A DNA stretch of 64,000 bases from Fibrisoma limi BUZ 3 (GTDB lineage Bacteria; Bacteroidota; Bacteroidia; Cytophagales; Spirosomataceae), in NCBI RefSeq assembly GCF_000296815.2, contig NZ_CAIT01000009.1, positions 124,001-188,000 of the forward strand. Reading direction: 5' to 3'. Positions 8,043 to 16,391 of the stretch are shown here, piece after piece (within the stretch, counting starts at the first letter, position 1; each line of letters begins with the position of its first letter). Position numbers and translations under genes: made by a program. The notes under the pieces were generated by a model that had not been told where the DNA came from, searched no databases, and was given only the letters and a program-made list of their open reading frames with translations.

Positions 8043-8900
8043 TTGACCGATATACGAATGCTGGAAAAAGGATCGGTTATTGACGGGTACGACGCGCAAT
8101 CGGCGGTTCACATGGAGGTACTGGCTCCAATCACCCGGCAGGACGAAGCAACCGGCGGACGAAAAAGTCTGCCGTATCTGGACGAGCCGACACCCTTCAG
8201 TGCGCATCCGGGCTGGGACGAAACCAAAAATGGCCACTCAGTGGTCATTCGGCTGCAATACGGTAACGTCTCGATGTTGCTTGGGGGCGACCTCAACGAC
8301 AAGGCCCAACGGTACCTGACGGTTCAGTACACCGGCCACGATCCGCTGTCGGAGTTGACCGATGCAGAACGCACGGAGATGATTCAGCGGGGCCGCGCCG
8401 TGTTTCAGAGTGATCTGGCCAAGTCATGCCATCACGGTTCGGACCGCTTCCTGGACGATTTTCTGGAGTTTCTGCACCCGCTGGCCACGGTGATTTCGAG
8501 TGGTGATAATGAAACGTATACGCACCCCCGCCCGGATACGTTGGGGGCCATCGGTAAATCGAGCCGGGGCCGCCGACCGCTTATTTTCAGCACTGAACTC
8601 GCCCGCTCGTCGGAAGACAAGAAAGTGATCAAGGATGAACTCCTGCGGGAAGTTGGCGCTTTGTTCGCCGAACTTGATACCACGACCGATCCTGTCCGCA
8701 AAAAAACGATTCAGGCACGCATTGTTGCCATCCGCGATTCGCTGGAGCGGAATGTAGCGGTATACGGAGCGATCAGTGTGCGCACCGATGGTCGGCGTGT
8801 ACTCATCGCACAGAAAAAAGAGAAAAAAGGCAGCGGTCACGTCTTCTGGAAACTGGAAGCCGACGAAACCGGTGAACTGCAATACGTGATCAATCGTTGA
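8043..8900 (+). CDS. 3' fragment of the frameshifted MBL-fold gene
   Basis: This 285-residue frame could start at ATG 8043, but the same frame is open back past 7878 with family-like sequence, so that ATG is probably internal. It contains the CHHGSDRF motif and a Lys-rich C-terminus (QKKEKKGSGHVFWKLE). Translation from 8043 alone would give half an enzyme. Confidence 0.5.
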   Translation: MTDIRMLEKGSVIDGYDAQSAVHMEVLAPITRQDEATGGRKSLPYLDEPTPFSAHPGWDETKNGHSVVIRLQYGNVSMLLGGDLNDKAQRYLTVQYTGHDPLSELTDAERTEMIQRGRAVFQSDLAKSCHHGSDRFLDDFLEFLHPLATVISSGDNETYTHPRPDTLGAIGKSSRGRRPLIFSTELARSSEDKKVIKDELLREVGALFAELDTTTDPVRKKTIQARIVAIRDSLERNVAVYGAISVRTDGRRVLIAQKKEKKGSGHVFWKLEADETGELQYVINR

Positions 8901-8952
8901 TAGGCTATTCCAACACGCACAAAGGTCCTTCAACACTCGAACCGTTCTACGT

Positions 8953-10080
8953 ATGCACTTCGATACGCTTGCCTTACAGGCCACCCACCAGCACGACCCC
9001 ACGACCGGGGCCGTTGTTCCCCCCATTCATCTCTCTACCACCTTCGAACGCAATGAGGCCAATGAACTACCGGGCAATTACCTGTACGCCCGGCCGAACA
9101 ACCCCAACCGCGAAGCCCTCGAACGCTCGCTGGCTACGCTCGAAGGTGGTGCGACCGGTATAGCCTTTAGCTCCGGACAGGCCGCCATTATGACCCTGTT
9201 TCAGGCGCTGCGACCGGGCGATCACGTGGTGCTGGCCCACGATGGTTTCTACGGCACTACGTCGTTGCTGGAAGATGTATTTCATCCCTGGGGCCTGACC
9301 TACACCCGCGTCGATATGACAAACATCGATGCTGTCCGGTCCTCTATCCACGAAAATACGCGCATTGTCTGGGTTGAAACGCCCTCTAACCCGACGCTGG
9401 CAATCGTTGACCTGCTGACCATTGCGCGGATTGCCCACGACGGCGGAGCACTCTGCGTCTGCGACAATACGTGGGCCACTCCCGCTCTGCAACGACCTCT
9501 CGACCTGAACTGCGACATCGTGATGCATTCAACCACAAAGTACCTGAGCGGTCACAGTGACGTGATTGGTGGAGCGCTGATCTTCAAACGCAACGACACA
9601 TTTACCCAACGAATCCGGCAGTTGCAGTCTGTTTCGGGGGCGGTACCCTCGCCGTTCGACTGCTGGCTGGTTATGCGGGGAATTAAAACCCTCGGCGTAC
9701 GGGTTCGGGCGCAGACCATCACGGCTCAGGCAGTAGCTGAGTTTCTGGATGGCCATCCCATGATTGAGCGGGTCAATTACCCCGGCCTGGCGAATCATCC
9801 GGACCGGCAGTTGATCAAACAGCAGATGAACGGTCCGGGTGCCATGCTGTCCATTCAGGTAACAGGCGGGGCTGAAGAAGCGCTTACCGTGCTTGGGCGG
9901 CTGCGGCTGTTTCGGCGGGCCACGAGCCTGGGTGGCGTCGAAAGTCTGATTGAACACCGGGCGTCGGTGGAAGGGCCTCTTTCAACCACTCCGCCTAACT
10001 TATTACGCATTTCTATTGGATTAGAGCACGCCGAAGACTTGATCGGTGATCTCGCCCAGGCACTCACCCCTGGTCGGTAA
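8953..10080 (+). CDS. Cys/Met metabolism PLP enzyme (cystathionine gamma-synthase/beta-lyase type)
   Basis: A 375-residue fold-type I PLP enzyme of the Cys/Met metabolism family. It interconverts cysteine, homocysteine and cystathionine or related sulfur compounds in the cytosol. Motifs: YARPNNPNREALERSLATLEGG, FSSGQAAIMTL (phosphate binding), VETPSNPTL, CDNTWATPALQRPL, and the Schiff-base Lys in MHSTTKYLSGHSDVIGG. The C-terminal SLGGVESLIEHRAS is the usual substrate-carboxylate region. The sequence alone does not separate gamma-synthase from beta- or gamma-lyase. It lies 52 bases after the damaged MBL gene. A CCCTCTCCC hairpin follows 21 bases after the stop. Confidence 0.9.
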   Translation: MHFDTLALQATHQHDPTTGAVVPPIHLSTTFERNEANELPGNYLYARPNNPNREALERSLATLEGGATGIAFSSGQAAIMTLFQALRPGDHVVLAHDGFYGTTSLLEDVFHPWGLTYTRVDMTNIDAVRSSIHENTRIVWVETPSNPTLAIVDLLTIARIAHDGGALCVCDNTWATPALQRPLDLNCDIVMHSTTKYLSGHSDVIGGALIFKRNDTFTQRIRQLQSVSGAVPSPFDCWLVMRGIKTLGVRVRAQTITAQAVAEFLDGHPMIERVNYPGLANHPDRQLIKQQMNGPGAMLSIQVTGGAEEALTVLGRLRLFRRATSLGGVESLIEHRASVEGPLSTTPPNLLRISIGLEHAEDLIGDLAQALTPGR

Positions 10081-10101
10081 AGGCTTTTCCCTCACACCTA
10101 C

Positions 10102-10124
10102 CCCTCTCCCAAAGCGGGAGAGGG
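10102..10124. repeat. REP-like hairpin CCCTCTCCC / GGGAGAGGG
   Basis: CCCTCTCCC (10102-10110) and GGGAGAGGG (10116-10124) form a perfect 9-bp stem with a five-base loop. The preceding ctcacacctac gives the whole unit the look of the widespread 'CCCTCACCCCxACCCCTCTCCC' repeat that I recall from many unrelated bacterial genomes. It lies 3' of the cystathionine enzyme gene and may act as a terminator. I find only this copy in the window. Confidence 0.7.
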
Positions 10125-10288
10125 ACGTAGCTCCGTTTTATCCTCCCCAGAGTGTCCATGAGCGTACAGACCCTGTCCGTTATTGGACATCATTTTCCTC
10201 TAGCCACCGAGCTAACCTATTAACTTTCAACTATTTATCTATTTGGCTAAAGATTTGTACGATAAAATATAAACTAATCCAGCACCCC

Positions 10289-10627
10289 ATGCGTCGCACG
10301 TACTTAGGCGAGTTTGAAGAGATCGTTCTGCTGATGGTGGCCATCCTGGATGGACAGGCGTACGGCGTTACGGTGTCGCAGGAAATTGAGCAGCACACGG
10401 GTCGTCTGGTTACGTTCGGCACCGTACATAATACCCTCATTCGGTTGGAGGAAAAAGGGTTTGTTAAATCCGAACTGGGTGGTGCTACGGCCGAGCGGGG
10501 TGGTCGCCGAAAACGTCTGTTTCGCGTGACGGCCCTGGGCAGCAGGGCGTTGCAGGACATTCAGCAGCTACGCAATGAACTTTGGCAACTGGTTCCGCCC
10601 AATACCTTAAAGCTGAGCGGCCTATGA
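10289..10627 (+). CDS. PadR-family transcriptional regulator
   Basis: A small winged-helix regulator of 112 residues from the ATG at 10289 (MRRTYLGEFEEIVLLMVAIL). An in-frame ATG at 10046 would overlap the previous gene and read through the CCCTCTCCC hairpin, so it is rejected. PadR features: AYGVTVSQEIEQHTGRLVTFGTVHNTLIRLEEKGFVKSE (cut here: recognition helix around residues 45-65) and a basic GGRRKRLFRVTALG wing. Its TGA overlaps the ATG of the downstream permease (ATGA at 10624-10627). This PadR + permease pairing is common in Cytophagales; PadR probably represses the pair in response to a small molecule. Confidence 0.9.
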   Translation: MRRTYLGEFEEIVLLMVAILDGQAYGVTVSQEIEQHTGRLVTFGTVHNTLIRLEEKGFVKSELGGATAERGGRRKRLFRVTALGSRALQDIQQLRNELWQLVPPNTLKLSGL

Positions 10628-13320
10628 ACCCGGCGAACCAACCACCCCGAAACCGCACCAGCGGACCACCGCGCTGGGCCAAACGCCTGCTGCGGTGGCT
10701 GCACCCGGCCAACACACTGGAGGAAGTCGAAGGCGACCTCGATGAACTCTACGCCTACTGGTATGAGCGGGCCGGTGAGCCACAGGCCAGTCTGCGCTAC
10801 CTGCTCAACGTACTGTCGGTGATGCCCCCGTTTGTGCGCCGACGTCAGCAAGTAAATCCATATCCTCAACCCTCATCCTTCCATCCCGATATGATCCGTT
10901 CGTACGTTAAAATTGCCCTGCGGAACCTCTGGCGCAGTAAAGGCTACGCGGCCGTAAATGTGGTTGGCCTCTCCGTCGCCTTCTGCATCTGCCTGTTTTT
11001 GTTCCTTGTCGCTTACCGTCAGCTCACATTCGACTCATTCCATAAGGATGGCGATCGGATTTTCCAGACGTATCTTTTCGCTAATGACCCAGAGCGCGTC
11101 AGTCGGACGGGCGGGATGCCGTTGCCGCTGACACCGGCGCTGAAGGCCGAGTTTCCGGAGGTTGAGACCGCAGCCCGGGTGATGTCTGGGCGGCTGAGTC
11201 TGGTCGAATACCGGGGCAAGTTCTTCGACAAAATGGTTGTCCAGACAGACCCGGATTTTCTGACGTTGTTCTCCTTCCCGCTCATTAAAGGTAGCCCGGA
11301 TGTGGCGCTGCGTGACCTAAGCAGTATTGTGGTCAGCGAAACAATGGCAAAGACCGTATTTGGCAACGAAGATCCAGTTGGCAAATACCTGCTGATTGGC
11401 ACCGAAAGCAACAAAAAGCAGTACATCGTCTCCGGTATTATTGCCGATTCGCCGGACAATTCATCGGTCCGGTACGATGCGCTGGTTCGGATCGAAACGA
11501 CACCGAACTACCAGAACGACAAGGAGAACTGGCACGCAAACTCCCATCGGACTTTCATCAAAATAGTCCCCGAAGCCGATCAGGCAGCGGTTGAAGCCCG
11601 GCTGAAACCGTTTGCGCAGAAGTACTTTGCCGGTACGATACAAGACCTCCTCAAGAAAGGCGCAAAGCCTGATGACCGTGGTGACGTGTTTGCCATACGC
11701 TTGCAGAAGCTGGCCAACGTCCATTTCGACCGCGACGTATCCGACGGCAAAGGAGCCCCCATTGCGCTGATCTACGTACTGATTGGGATTGGCGTCTTCA
11801 TCCTGTCGATTGCCTCCATCAACTTCATCAACATGAGCATTGCACGGTCGTTCACCCGGGCTAAGGAAGTTGGAGTTCGCAAATCGCTGGGCGCTTTGAA
11901 AAATCAGCTTTTTGTCCAGATCTGGAGCGAATCCACGTTTATCTGTTTTATTGGTTTCGTTGTCGGCATTATCCTGACGTGCTTGTTGCTGGGTACGTTC
12001 AACACGACGTTCCAGGCTAAATTCACCTTAAGCTATGCGTTTCAGCCGGGATTCATTGCCTGGATGGCGGGCGTTTTTCTTGTCGTTACGCTCGTTGCCG
12101 GTGGTTATCCGGCCTGGCAAATGGCCCGGTTCAATGCGGTGGAGGTGCTGAAAGGGAAGGTATCTCTGAAGAAACCCGGACTTGTACGCAACGCATTGAT
12201 CGTTACGCAGTTTGCCATGTCGAGTCTGCTGGCCTGCTGCACCATCATTGCCATACAGCAGGTAGACCATATGCGCCGGCAGCCGGTCGGCTTTGACAAA
12301 GAACAGGTGATTAGCCTTCCGGTCGGCAATCAGGCGAATGGGCGGCAGGTACTTGGGCGTTTGCGCAACAAGCTGGCCAACGACCCAACCGTACTGGCGG
12401 TAACAGGTACGAGCATCAATCTGGGGAAAGGCAAAGACCGTGTTACGTCGCGAAGTACGTTCGGCTTTACGTATAAGGGCAAACAGATCGCGACGGACTG
12501 GCTGCTGGTGGATTACGATTACCTGAAAACGCTCAACATGAAGCTGCTGGCCGGCCGTGACTTTGACCCTGCATATGCCGCCGATTCGATCAATCGCGTA
12601 GTGGTGACGGAGAGCCTGGCCAAACTAATTAACGCCAGACAGCCGGTCGGCGCGTTTATTCGGGACGATTCGGACACAACGGGCACAAAGTCCGAAATTA
12701 TCGGCGTCGTTCCGGATTTTAAGTTGTATTCCGTAGCCGACGAAGCCCGGCCCATTGCGATGCATCTCTCCAACCGGGAAGACATCCACTACATTTTCGT
12801 TCGGGTAGCCCCGCAAAGCCTGGCTCAATCGATGGACAAGATAAAACAGATTTGGCGGGAGGTAGCCCCACAAGCGGAGTTCCTGGGTTCGTTCCTCGAC
12901 GAAAATGTGGACGGCTGGTACCAGAACGAAGAATCTATGTCGCAGATATTTAGTCTGGCGGCCAGTATCGCCATGCTGCTATCCTGCCTGGGGCTGTTTG
13001 CCATTGCTTTGCTGGTTATTGAGCAACGTACCAAGGAGATTGGCATTCGGAAGGTGATGGGGGCCAGCGTGGCCAGCATCATCATTGTACTGTCCCGCGA
13101 CTTCGTTAAACTGGTGATGATTGCCCTGGCGATTGCTATTCCCCTGGCCTGGTTCGGGATGCAGAAATGGCTCGACAACTACGCCGAGCGCATCACCATC
13201 AGCATCTGGATATTTTTAGCCGTTGGGCTGGTTTCTATACTGGTAGCGCTGGCGACTGTGAGCTTTCACAGCGTTAAAGCCGCTCTGATGAACCCAGTGA
13301 AGTCGCTTCGATCGGAATAA
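10624..13320 (+). CDS. ABC transporter permease, MacB/FtsX type
   Basis: A membrane protein of 898 residues from the ATG at 10624, which overlaps the PadR stop. Residues 1-85 are a soluble permease prefix domain (WAKRLLRWLHPANTLEEVEGDLDELY). Membrane segments follow near 100-125, 405-430, 455-480 and 505-525, with four more in the C-terminal half. MacB-type periplasmic domains lie between. Two FtsX cores are recognisable by VGVRKSLGALKNQL and IGIRKVMGASVASI. No ATPase gene is adjacent, so it must recruit one encoded elsewhere or act as a lone permease. Substrates of this group are largely unknown; export of antimicrobials or lipoprotein-type cargo is a family-level guess. Confidence 0.9.
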   Translation: MNPANQPPRNRTSGPPRWAKRLLRWLHPANTLEEVEGDLDELYAYWYERAGEPQASLRYLLNVLSVMPPFVRRRQQVNPYPQPSSFHPDMIRSYVKIALRNLWRSKGYAAVNVVGLSVAFCICLFLFLVAYRQLTFDSFHKDGDRIFQTYLFANDPERVSRTGGMPLPLTPALKAEFPEVETAARVMSGRLSLVEYRGKFFDKMVVQTDPDFLTLFSFPLIKGSPDVALRDLSSIVVSETMAKTVFGNEDPVGKYLLIGTESNKKQYIVSGIIADSPDNSSVRYDALVRIETTPNYQNDKENWHANSHRTFIKIVPEADQAAVEARLKPFAQKYFAGTIQDLLKKGAKPDDRGDVFAIRLQKLANVHFDRDVSDGKGAPIALIYVLIGIGVFILSIASINFINMSIARSFTRAKEVGVRKSLGALKNQLFVQIWSESTFICFIGFVVGIILTCLLLGTFNTTFQAKFTLSYAFQPGFIAWMAGVFLVVTLVAGGYPAWQMARFNAVEVLKGKVSLKKPGLVRNALIVTQFAMSSLLACCTIIAIQQVDHMRRQPVGFDKEQVISLPVGNQANGRQVLGRLRNKLANDPTVLAVTGTSINLGKGKDRVTSRSTFGFTYKGKQIATDWLLVDYDYLKTLNMKLLAGRDFDPAYAADSINRVVVTESLAKLINARQPVGAFIRDDSDTTGTKSEIIGVVPDFKLYSVADEARPIAMHLSNREDIHYIFVRVAPQSLAQSMDKIKQIWREVAPQAEFLGSFLDENVDGWYQNEESMSQIFSLAASIAMLLSCLGLFAIALLVIEQRTKEIGIRKVMGASVASIIIVLSRDFVKLVMIALAIAIPLAWFGMQKWLDNYAERITISIWIFLAVGLVSILVALATVSFHSVKAALMNPVKSLRSE

Positions 13321-13325
13321 GCTTC

Positions 13326-13357
13326 GTTCCGGCGTTAGTGCGTACTAACGCCGGAAC
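13326..13357. terminator. Bidirectional hairpin terminator candidate
   Basis: GTTCCGGCGTTAGT (13326-13339) and its exact reverse complement (13344-13357) form a 14-bp stem with a four-base loop. It lies between the converging permease and SDR genes, six bases after the permease stop. It lacks a T-tract, so termination is inferred from stem strength and position. Confidence 0.75.
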
Positions 13358-13377
13358 TGGCTACGTTACGATTCCGG

Positions 13378-14325
13378 CTATCCGCCACTCACCAAAGGTA
13401 GCCCTGAATTCCTCAGCAACGGCCGACGCAGGTAGTCGTAGATGCCCGTAAGCCGCTCGCTGAGCGCCCATAGCTGCTTCCCCAGCCTTCGGTTCTGCGC
13501 TTTGTCGCTGGGCGGATATGGTTTGCAATTAGCGAAATAAAGACCCGTTACGTGCTTGACCTCCGGCGACGACGCCAGGTAGATGTGAGTCCTGGCGGCT
13601 GTTTCGGGTTTGGGCGCAAAGAGTTTGAAGAACCAGAACGTGAAATTCAGCAGCCCACTGGCGTCTTCGCTGTTGCCGAACGCCGTATCGACCAGCCACG
13701 GGTGCAGGGCGTTGACCGTAATACCGTCGTCCATGAGCTGGTCAGCCAGTTCAAAGGTCCAGAGCAGCTTGGCCAGTTTGGAATCATCGTAGGCCGGAAT
13801 GGCACGATACGGTGCCTTGTCGCGCCGGACGATATGGCTCATGTCGAACTCAGCCAACCGGTGCAGTTCCGACGCTACGTTGAGGATACGGGCCTCGTCG
13901 CTTTTTCGCAGCAGGTCCAGCACCAGGTGCGTCAATAAAAAATGGCTCAGGTAATTGGTCTGAAACGTCAGTTCAACCCCCTCCGGTGAGTACTGCAACG
14001 TATCGACCACCCGACCGGCGTTGTTGATCAGAACATCCAGCCGATCGTAGCGGCTATGCATCTCCTCCGACGCGCGGTAGATGTCGTCCATTCTCCCTAA
14101 ATCGCACTGAATCAGGTCAACATGACCCGTTCGGCTGGCCGCCAGAATCTCGGCCTGCTGCCGTCGGCTCCGGTCGGCATCACGACAAATCATGATGATG
14201 TCGAATCCCTGTTTGGCCAGTTCCAGAGCAGTTACTTTACCCAAACCGGAATTAGCGCCGGTGATGGCACAGATACGAGGCTGTTGCATGGCTACGGTCG
14301 TCTGTTTACGTCCGAAACTAAACAT
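13378..14325 (-). CDS. SDR oxidoreductase, retinol dehydrogenase-like
   Basis: A short-chain dehydrogenase of 315 residues. The nucleotide-binding motif TGANSGLGKVTALELA is near residues 18-33, with CRDADRSR following, which fits NADP preference. Later motifs are LINNAGRV, NYLSHFLLTHL and catalytic YDDSK (YxxxK). The overall arrangement is that of the retinol dehydrogenase/WWOX-like group, which in bacteria has unknown substrates. Possible starts are 14325 and an internal ATG at 14289 (MQQPRICAITG); the first 12 residues add little. It is divergent from the FMN reductase at 14369, and both could share the short 43-base gap. Confidence 0.85.
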   Translation of the reverse strand: MFSFGRKQTTVAMQQPRICAITGANSGLGKVTALELAKQGFDIIMICRDADRSRRQQAEILAASRTGHVDLIQCDLGRMDDIYRASEEMHSRYDRLDVLINNAGRVVDTLQYSPEGVELTFQTNYLSHFLLTHLVLDLLRKSDEARILNVASELHRLAEFDMSHIVRRDKAPYRAIPAYDDSKLAKLLWTFELADQLMDDGITVNALHPWLVDTAFGNSEDASGLLNFTFWFFKLFAPKPETAARTHIYLASSPEVKHVTGLYFANCKPYPPSDKAQNRRLGKQLWALSERLTGIYDYLRRPLLRNSGLPLVSGG

Positions 14326-14368
14326 CTAACCACGTAGTTACTAAACCATATTGAATGGACCTAGAGGT

Positions 14369-14968
14369 ATGAACATCGCCGTAATCGCTACGTCATCACG
14401 CAAAAACAGCAACTCCCTCCGCTTCGGAAACTACGTCCGCAAAGTATTGACTGAGTCGGGGCAGCATGAAGTCAGCGTCGTTGACTTTGAAGACTATGAT
14501 ATTCCGTATGTCGGGCAGGGTTCGGTAAAACCCGATGCACTGACGCCATTTCAGCAGAAGCTGATCCAGGCATGGCAAAACGCTGACATTGTTATCTTCG
14601 CCATGCCCGAGTATAACTGGACCGCCCCTCCCCAGGCTACCAACGCGATTCATCAGTTGGGAGGGCCGCATTTTAAGTATCTGTTTGAAGGTAAAGTGTT
14701 TGCCATGGTTGGGGTTTCCAACGGCCGGGGTGGCCGGCAACCGGCACTCGATATGACGACGGTGGTGAACAAAGTAATCAGCTTCACCAACAGCTACTCG
14801 ATCGTATCGCCCAAGCTGTATGAATCGCACGAAACCGACAAGAACCTGGATGAGAGCGGTCACTTTGTGGGCCATGAAGTTTACGCCCGCACGTCGAAAG
14901 CGTTCTTCGATTACACGCTGAACGTTGCCCAACGCTGGCTGCAGCCGACATTGGTCGAAAAAGTTTAA
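14369..14968 (+). CDS. NADPH-dependent FMN reductase-like protein
   Basis: A flavodoxin-fold reductase of 199 residues from ATG 14369; a TTG six codons upstream (14351) is less likely. It has IAVIATSSRKNSNSLR near the N-terminus for FMN phosphate binding, ADIVIFAMPEYNWTAPPQATNAI, and VGVSNGRGGRQPAL. The family reduces FMN, quinones, azo dyes or chromate with NADPH; the natural role is uncertain. It is divergent from an SDR and converges on the cysteine desulfurase, from which it is separated by the strongest inverted repeat in the window. Confidence 0.88.
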   Translation: MNIAVIATSSRKNSNSLRFGNYVRKVLTESGQHEVSVVDFEDYDIPYVGQGSVKPDALTPFQQKLIQAWQNADIVIFAMPEYNWTAPPQATNAIHQLGGPHFKYLFEGKVFAMVGVSNGRGGRQPALDMTTVVNKVISFTNSYSIVSPKLYESHETDKNLDESGHFVGHEVYARTSKAFFDYTLNVAQRWLQPTLVEKV

Positions 14969-14972
14969 AAGC

Positions 14973-15061
14973 GGAGGAAAGCCGGAGAGGAGGAAGGGAG
15001 AAAAGGAAAAATGCACAGTCGGCAATTCCTTTTCTCCCTTCCTCCTCTCCGGCTTTCCTCC
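14973..15061. repeat. 36-bp perfect inverted repeat, purine-rich arm
   Basis: The left arm 14973-15008 and right arm 15026-15061 are exact reverse complements over 36 bp, with a 17-base loop. The left arm is almost all purine and is made of ggagg/gaaa-type words; the 14-mer GGAGAAAAGGAAAA at 14997-15010 also occurs at 33138-33151. It fills the gap between two converging genes: four bases after the FMN reductase stop and directly abutting the cysteine desulfurase stop. There is no T-tract. A bidirectional terminator is possible but the stem is far longer than needed. Confidence 0.93.
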
Positions 15062-16246
15062 CTAATGTATCAGTTCCTTCTGATACAGCCCAACGAGCGT
15101 ATCAACGGCGTAATCGATTTCTTCAGCGGTGTTGTATTTGCCAAACGAAAACCGGACGTAGCCTCGGTCGGGGTCGAGGCCAGGCAGGGCCGCCAGTACG
15201 TGCGAGCCTACGTTGGACCCACTCGAACAGGCCGAACCGCCCGACGCCGAAATCTTCGCAATATCAAGATTGAACAGCAGCATATCGCTGATGTCGGATG
15301 GGGGCAGGCTCACGTTCAGGACTGTGTACAGGCTACCCTCGACGTTGGCCGAATCGCCATTGAATTGCACCGGTGCGCCGGACCGCTCCGGCATTTTCTC
15401 GCGCAACCGCTCGATCATTCGGCGTTTGAGCCCCGTAATGTGCCGCCGATGCTGCTCCATGTCTCGGTAGGCGATTTCAAGCGCTTTGGCCAAACCAACG
15501 ATACCGTAAATATTCTCGGTGCCACCCCGCATGTTCCGCTCCTGCGCCCCACCGTGAATGAACGGCATAATCTTCGTCCGCCCGGCGTTGACGTACAGGA
15601 AACCAACACCTTTCGGGCCATGAAACTTATGGGCGGCTCCAACAATGAAATCCACCGGCAGTTCCTGAAGGTTATGGCGGAAATGCCCCATCGTCTGCAC
15701 CGTATCCGAATGAAAAATGGCATCGTACTGTCTGCACAACTCCCCTACCCGATGCAAATCCAGCAGATTACCAATCTCATTATTGCCGTGCATCAACGAC
15801 ACCAACGACCGCGTCTGGGCCGTACTGAGCAGTTCTTCCAGATGCGCCAGATCAATGTGGCCTTTCTCGTCGACATTAACCAGACTCAGTTTGATGCGCC
15901 CATGTTTGGCCAGATGCTCCAGCGTATGCAGCACGGCATGGTGCTCCAGCGGTGAGGTGATGGCGTGGGTCAGGCCGTAGGTTTCGATGCTGCTACGGAT
16001 AGCCGTATTGTCGGCCTCAGTTCCGCCGGAGGTAAAGAAGATCTCGGCCGGCGACGTATTCAGCAGCATCGCAACGGTTTTGCGGGCCTTCTCGATGGCG
16101 GTACGTACTGTCCGGCCGTGGCTGTGAATCGACGACGGATTACCAAAATGATCAGTCAGTAAGGGCAGCATTGCGTCCAGTACTTCCGGATCAAGCCGGG
16201 TCGTTGCTGCGTTATCTAAGTAAACGGGGGCGTGAGAAGTGGTCAT
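15062..16246 (-). CDS. Cysteine desulfurase (NifS/IscS family)
   Basis: A class V aminotransferase-fold enzyme of 394 residues from ATG 16246 (MTTSHAPVYLDNAATT). An earlier in-frame ATG at 16309 would start upstream of the likely promoter and is rejected. It should release sulfur from cysteine as an enzyme persulfide for Fe-S clusters and thio-cofactors. Key motifs: YLDNAATTRLDP, TSGGTEADNTAI, HGNNEIGN, SDTVQTMGH, the PLP Lys in VGAAHKFHGPKG, and the catalytic Cys in SGGSACSSGSNVGSHVL. No Fe-S scaffold genes are adjacent. A promoter box on the minus strand lies at 16286-16279. Confidence 0.93.
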   Translation of the reverse strand: MTTSHAPVYLDNAATTRLDPEVLDAMLPLLTDHFGNPSSIHSHGRTVRTAIEKARKTVAMLLNTSPAEIFFTSGGTEADNTAIRSSIETYGLTHAITSPLEHHAVLHTLEHLAKHGRIKLSLVNVDEKGHIDLAHLEELLSTAQTRSLVSLMHGNNEIGNLLDLHRVGELCRQYDAIFHSDTVQTMGHFRHNLQELPVDFIVGAAHKFHGPKGVGFLYVNAGRTKIMPFIHGGAQERNMRGGTENIYGIVGLAKALEIAYRDMEQHRRHITGLKRRMIERLREKMPERSGAPVQFNGDSANVEGSLYTVLNVSLPPSDISDMLLFNLDIAKISASGGSACSSGSNVGSHVLAALPGLDPDRGYVRFSFGKYNTAEEIDYAVDTLVGLYQKELIH

Positions 16247-16278
16247 TATCAAGGTACTATATTTGGCAATCGCATCGG

Positions 16279-16286
16279 CAAAAGTA
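16279..16286 (-). promoter_or_regulatory. -7 promoter box TAnnTTTG for the cysteine desulfurase
   Basis: The minus strand reads TACTTTTG, an exact match to the Bacteroidota -7 consensus. It gives a leader of roughly 25-30 bases before the ATG at 16246. No clear -33 TTG box is visible. Confidence 0.6.
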
Positions 16287-16391
16287 CAACTAGCGGCCTG
16301 ATAAATCAACGCGAGGGGCCGGACGGAGGTTCAGTCGGCAAAACAAGTCTGTGCGGGACGACGTTTTGAACAGAAACGATCCATTCAGTTC

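Larger units (their letters stand above)
7393..8900 (+). pseudogene. SH3/MBL-fold (ComEC-like) hydrolase split by a frameshift
   Basis: One metallo-beta-lactamase-fold gene in two reading frames. The first frame (7393-7887) encodes an SH3-like N-terminus (about 1-70, ending DGWVANKLLQAERL) and the first MBL motifs (INFIDVGQGDGCFLV, ILIDAGRDD, MTHSDLDHYGG). It then meets TGA at 7885. The minus-one frame is open through the same point and continues as FNLIGPVITVGTEEYITD with no stop to 8900. It carries the later motifs (LLGGDLNDKAQ, KSCHHGSDRF, ISSGDNETYTHPRP). Joining the frames near 7873-7881 restores an intact enzyme of about 500 residues, so one base is missing here in the genome or the assembly. 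The fold resembles the hydrolase domain of ComEC/Rec2 without a channel. The intact second half argues for a recent lesion or an assembly error. Confidence 0.82.

Noticed and set aside
15011-15955. Long open frame on the plus strand opposite the cysteine desulfurase
   Set aside because: No family resemblance, begins inside the inverted repeat, and lies entirely over a confident gene.
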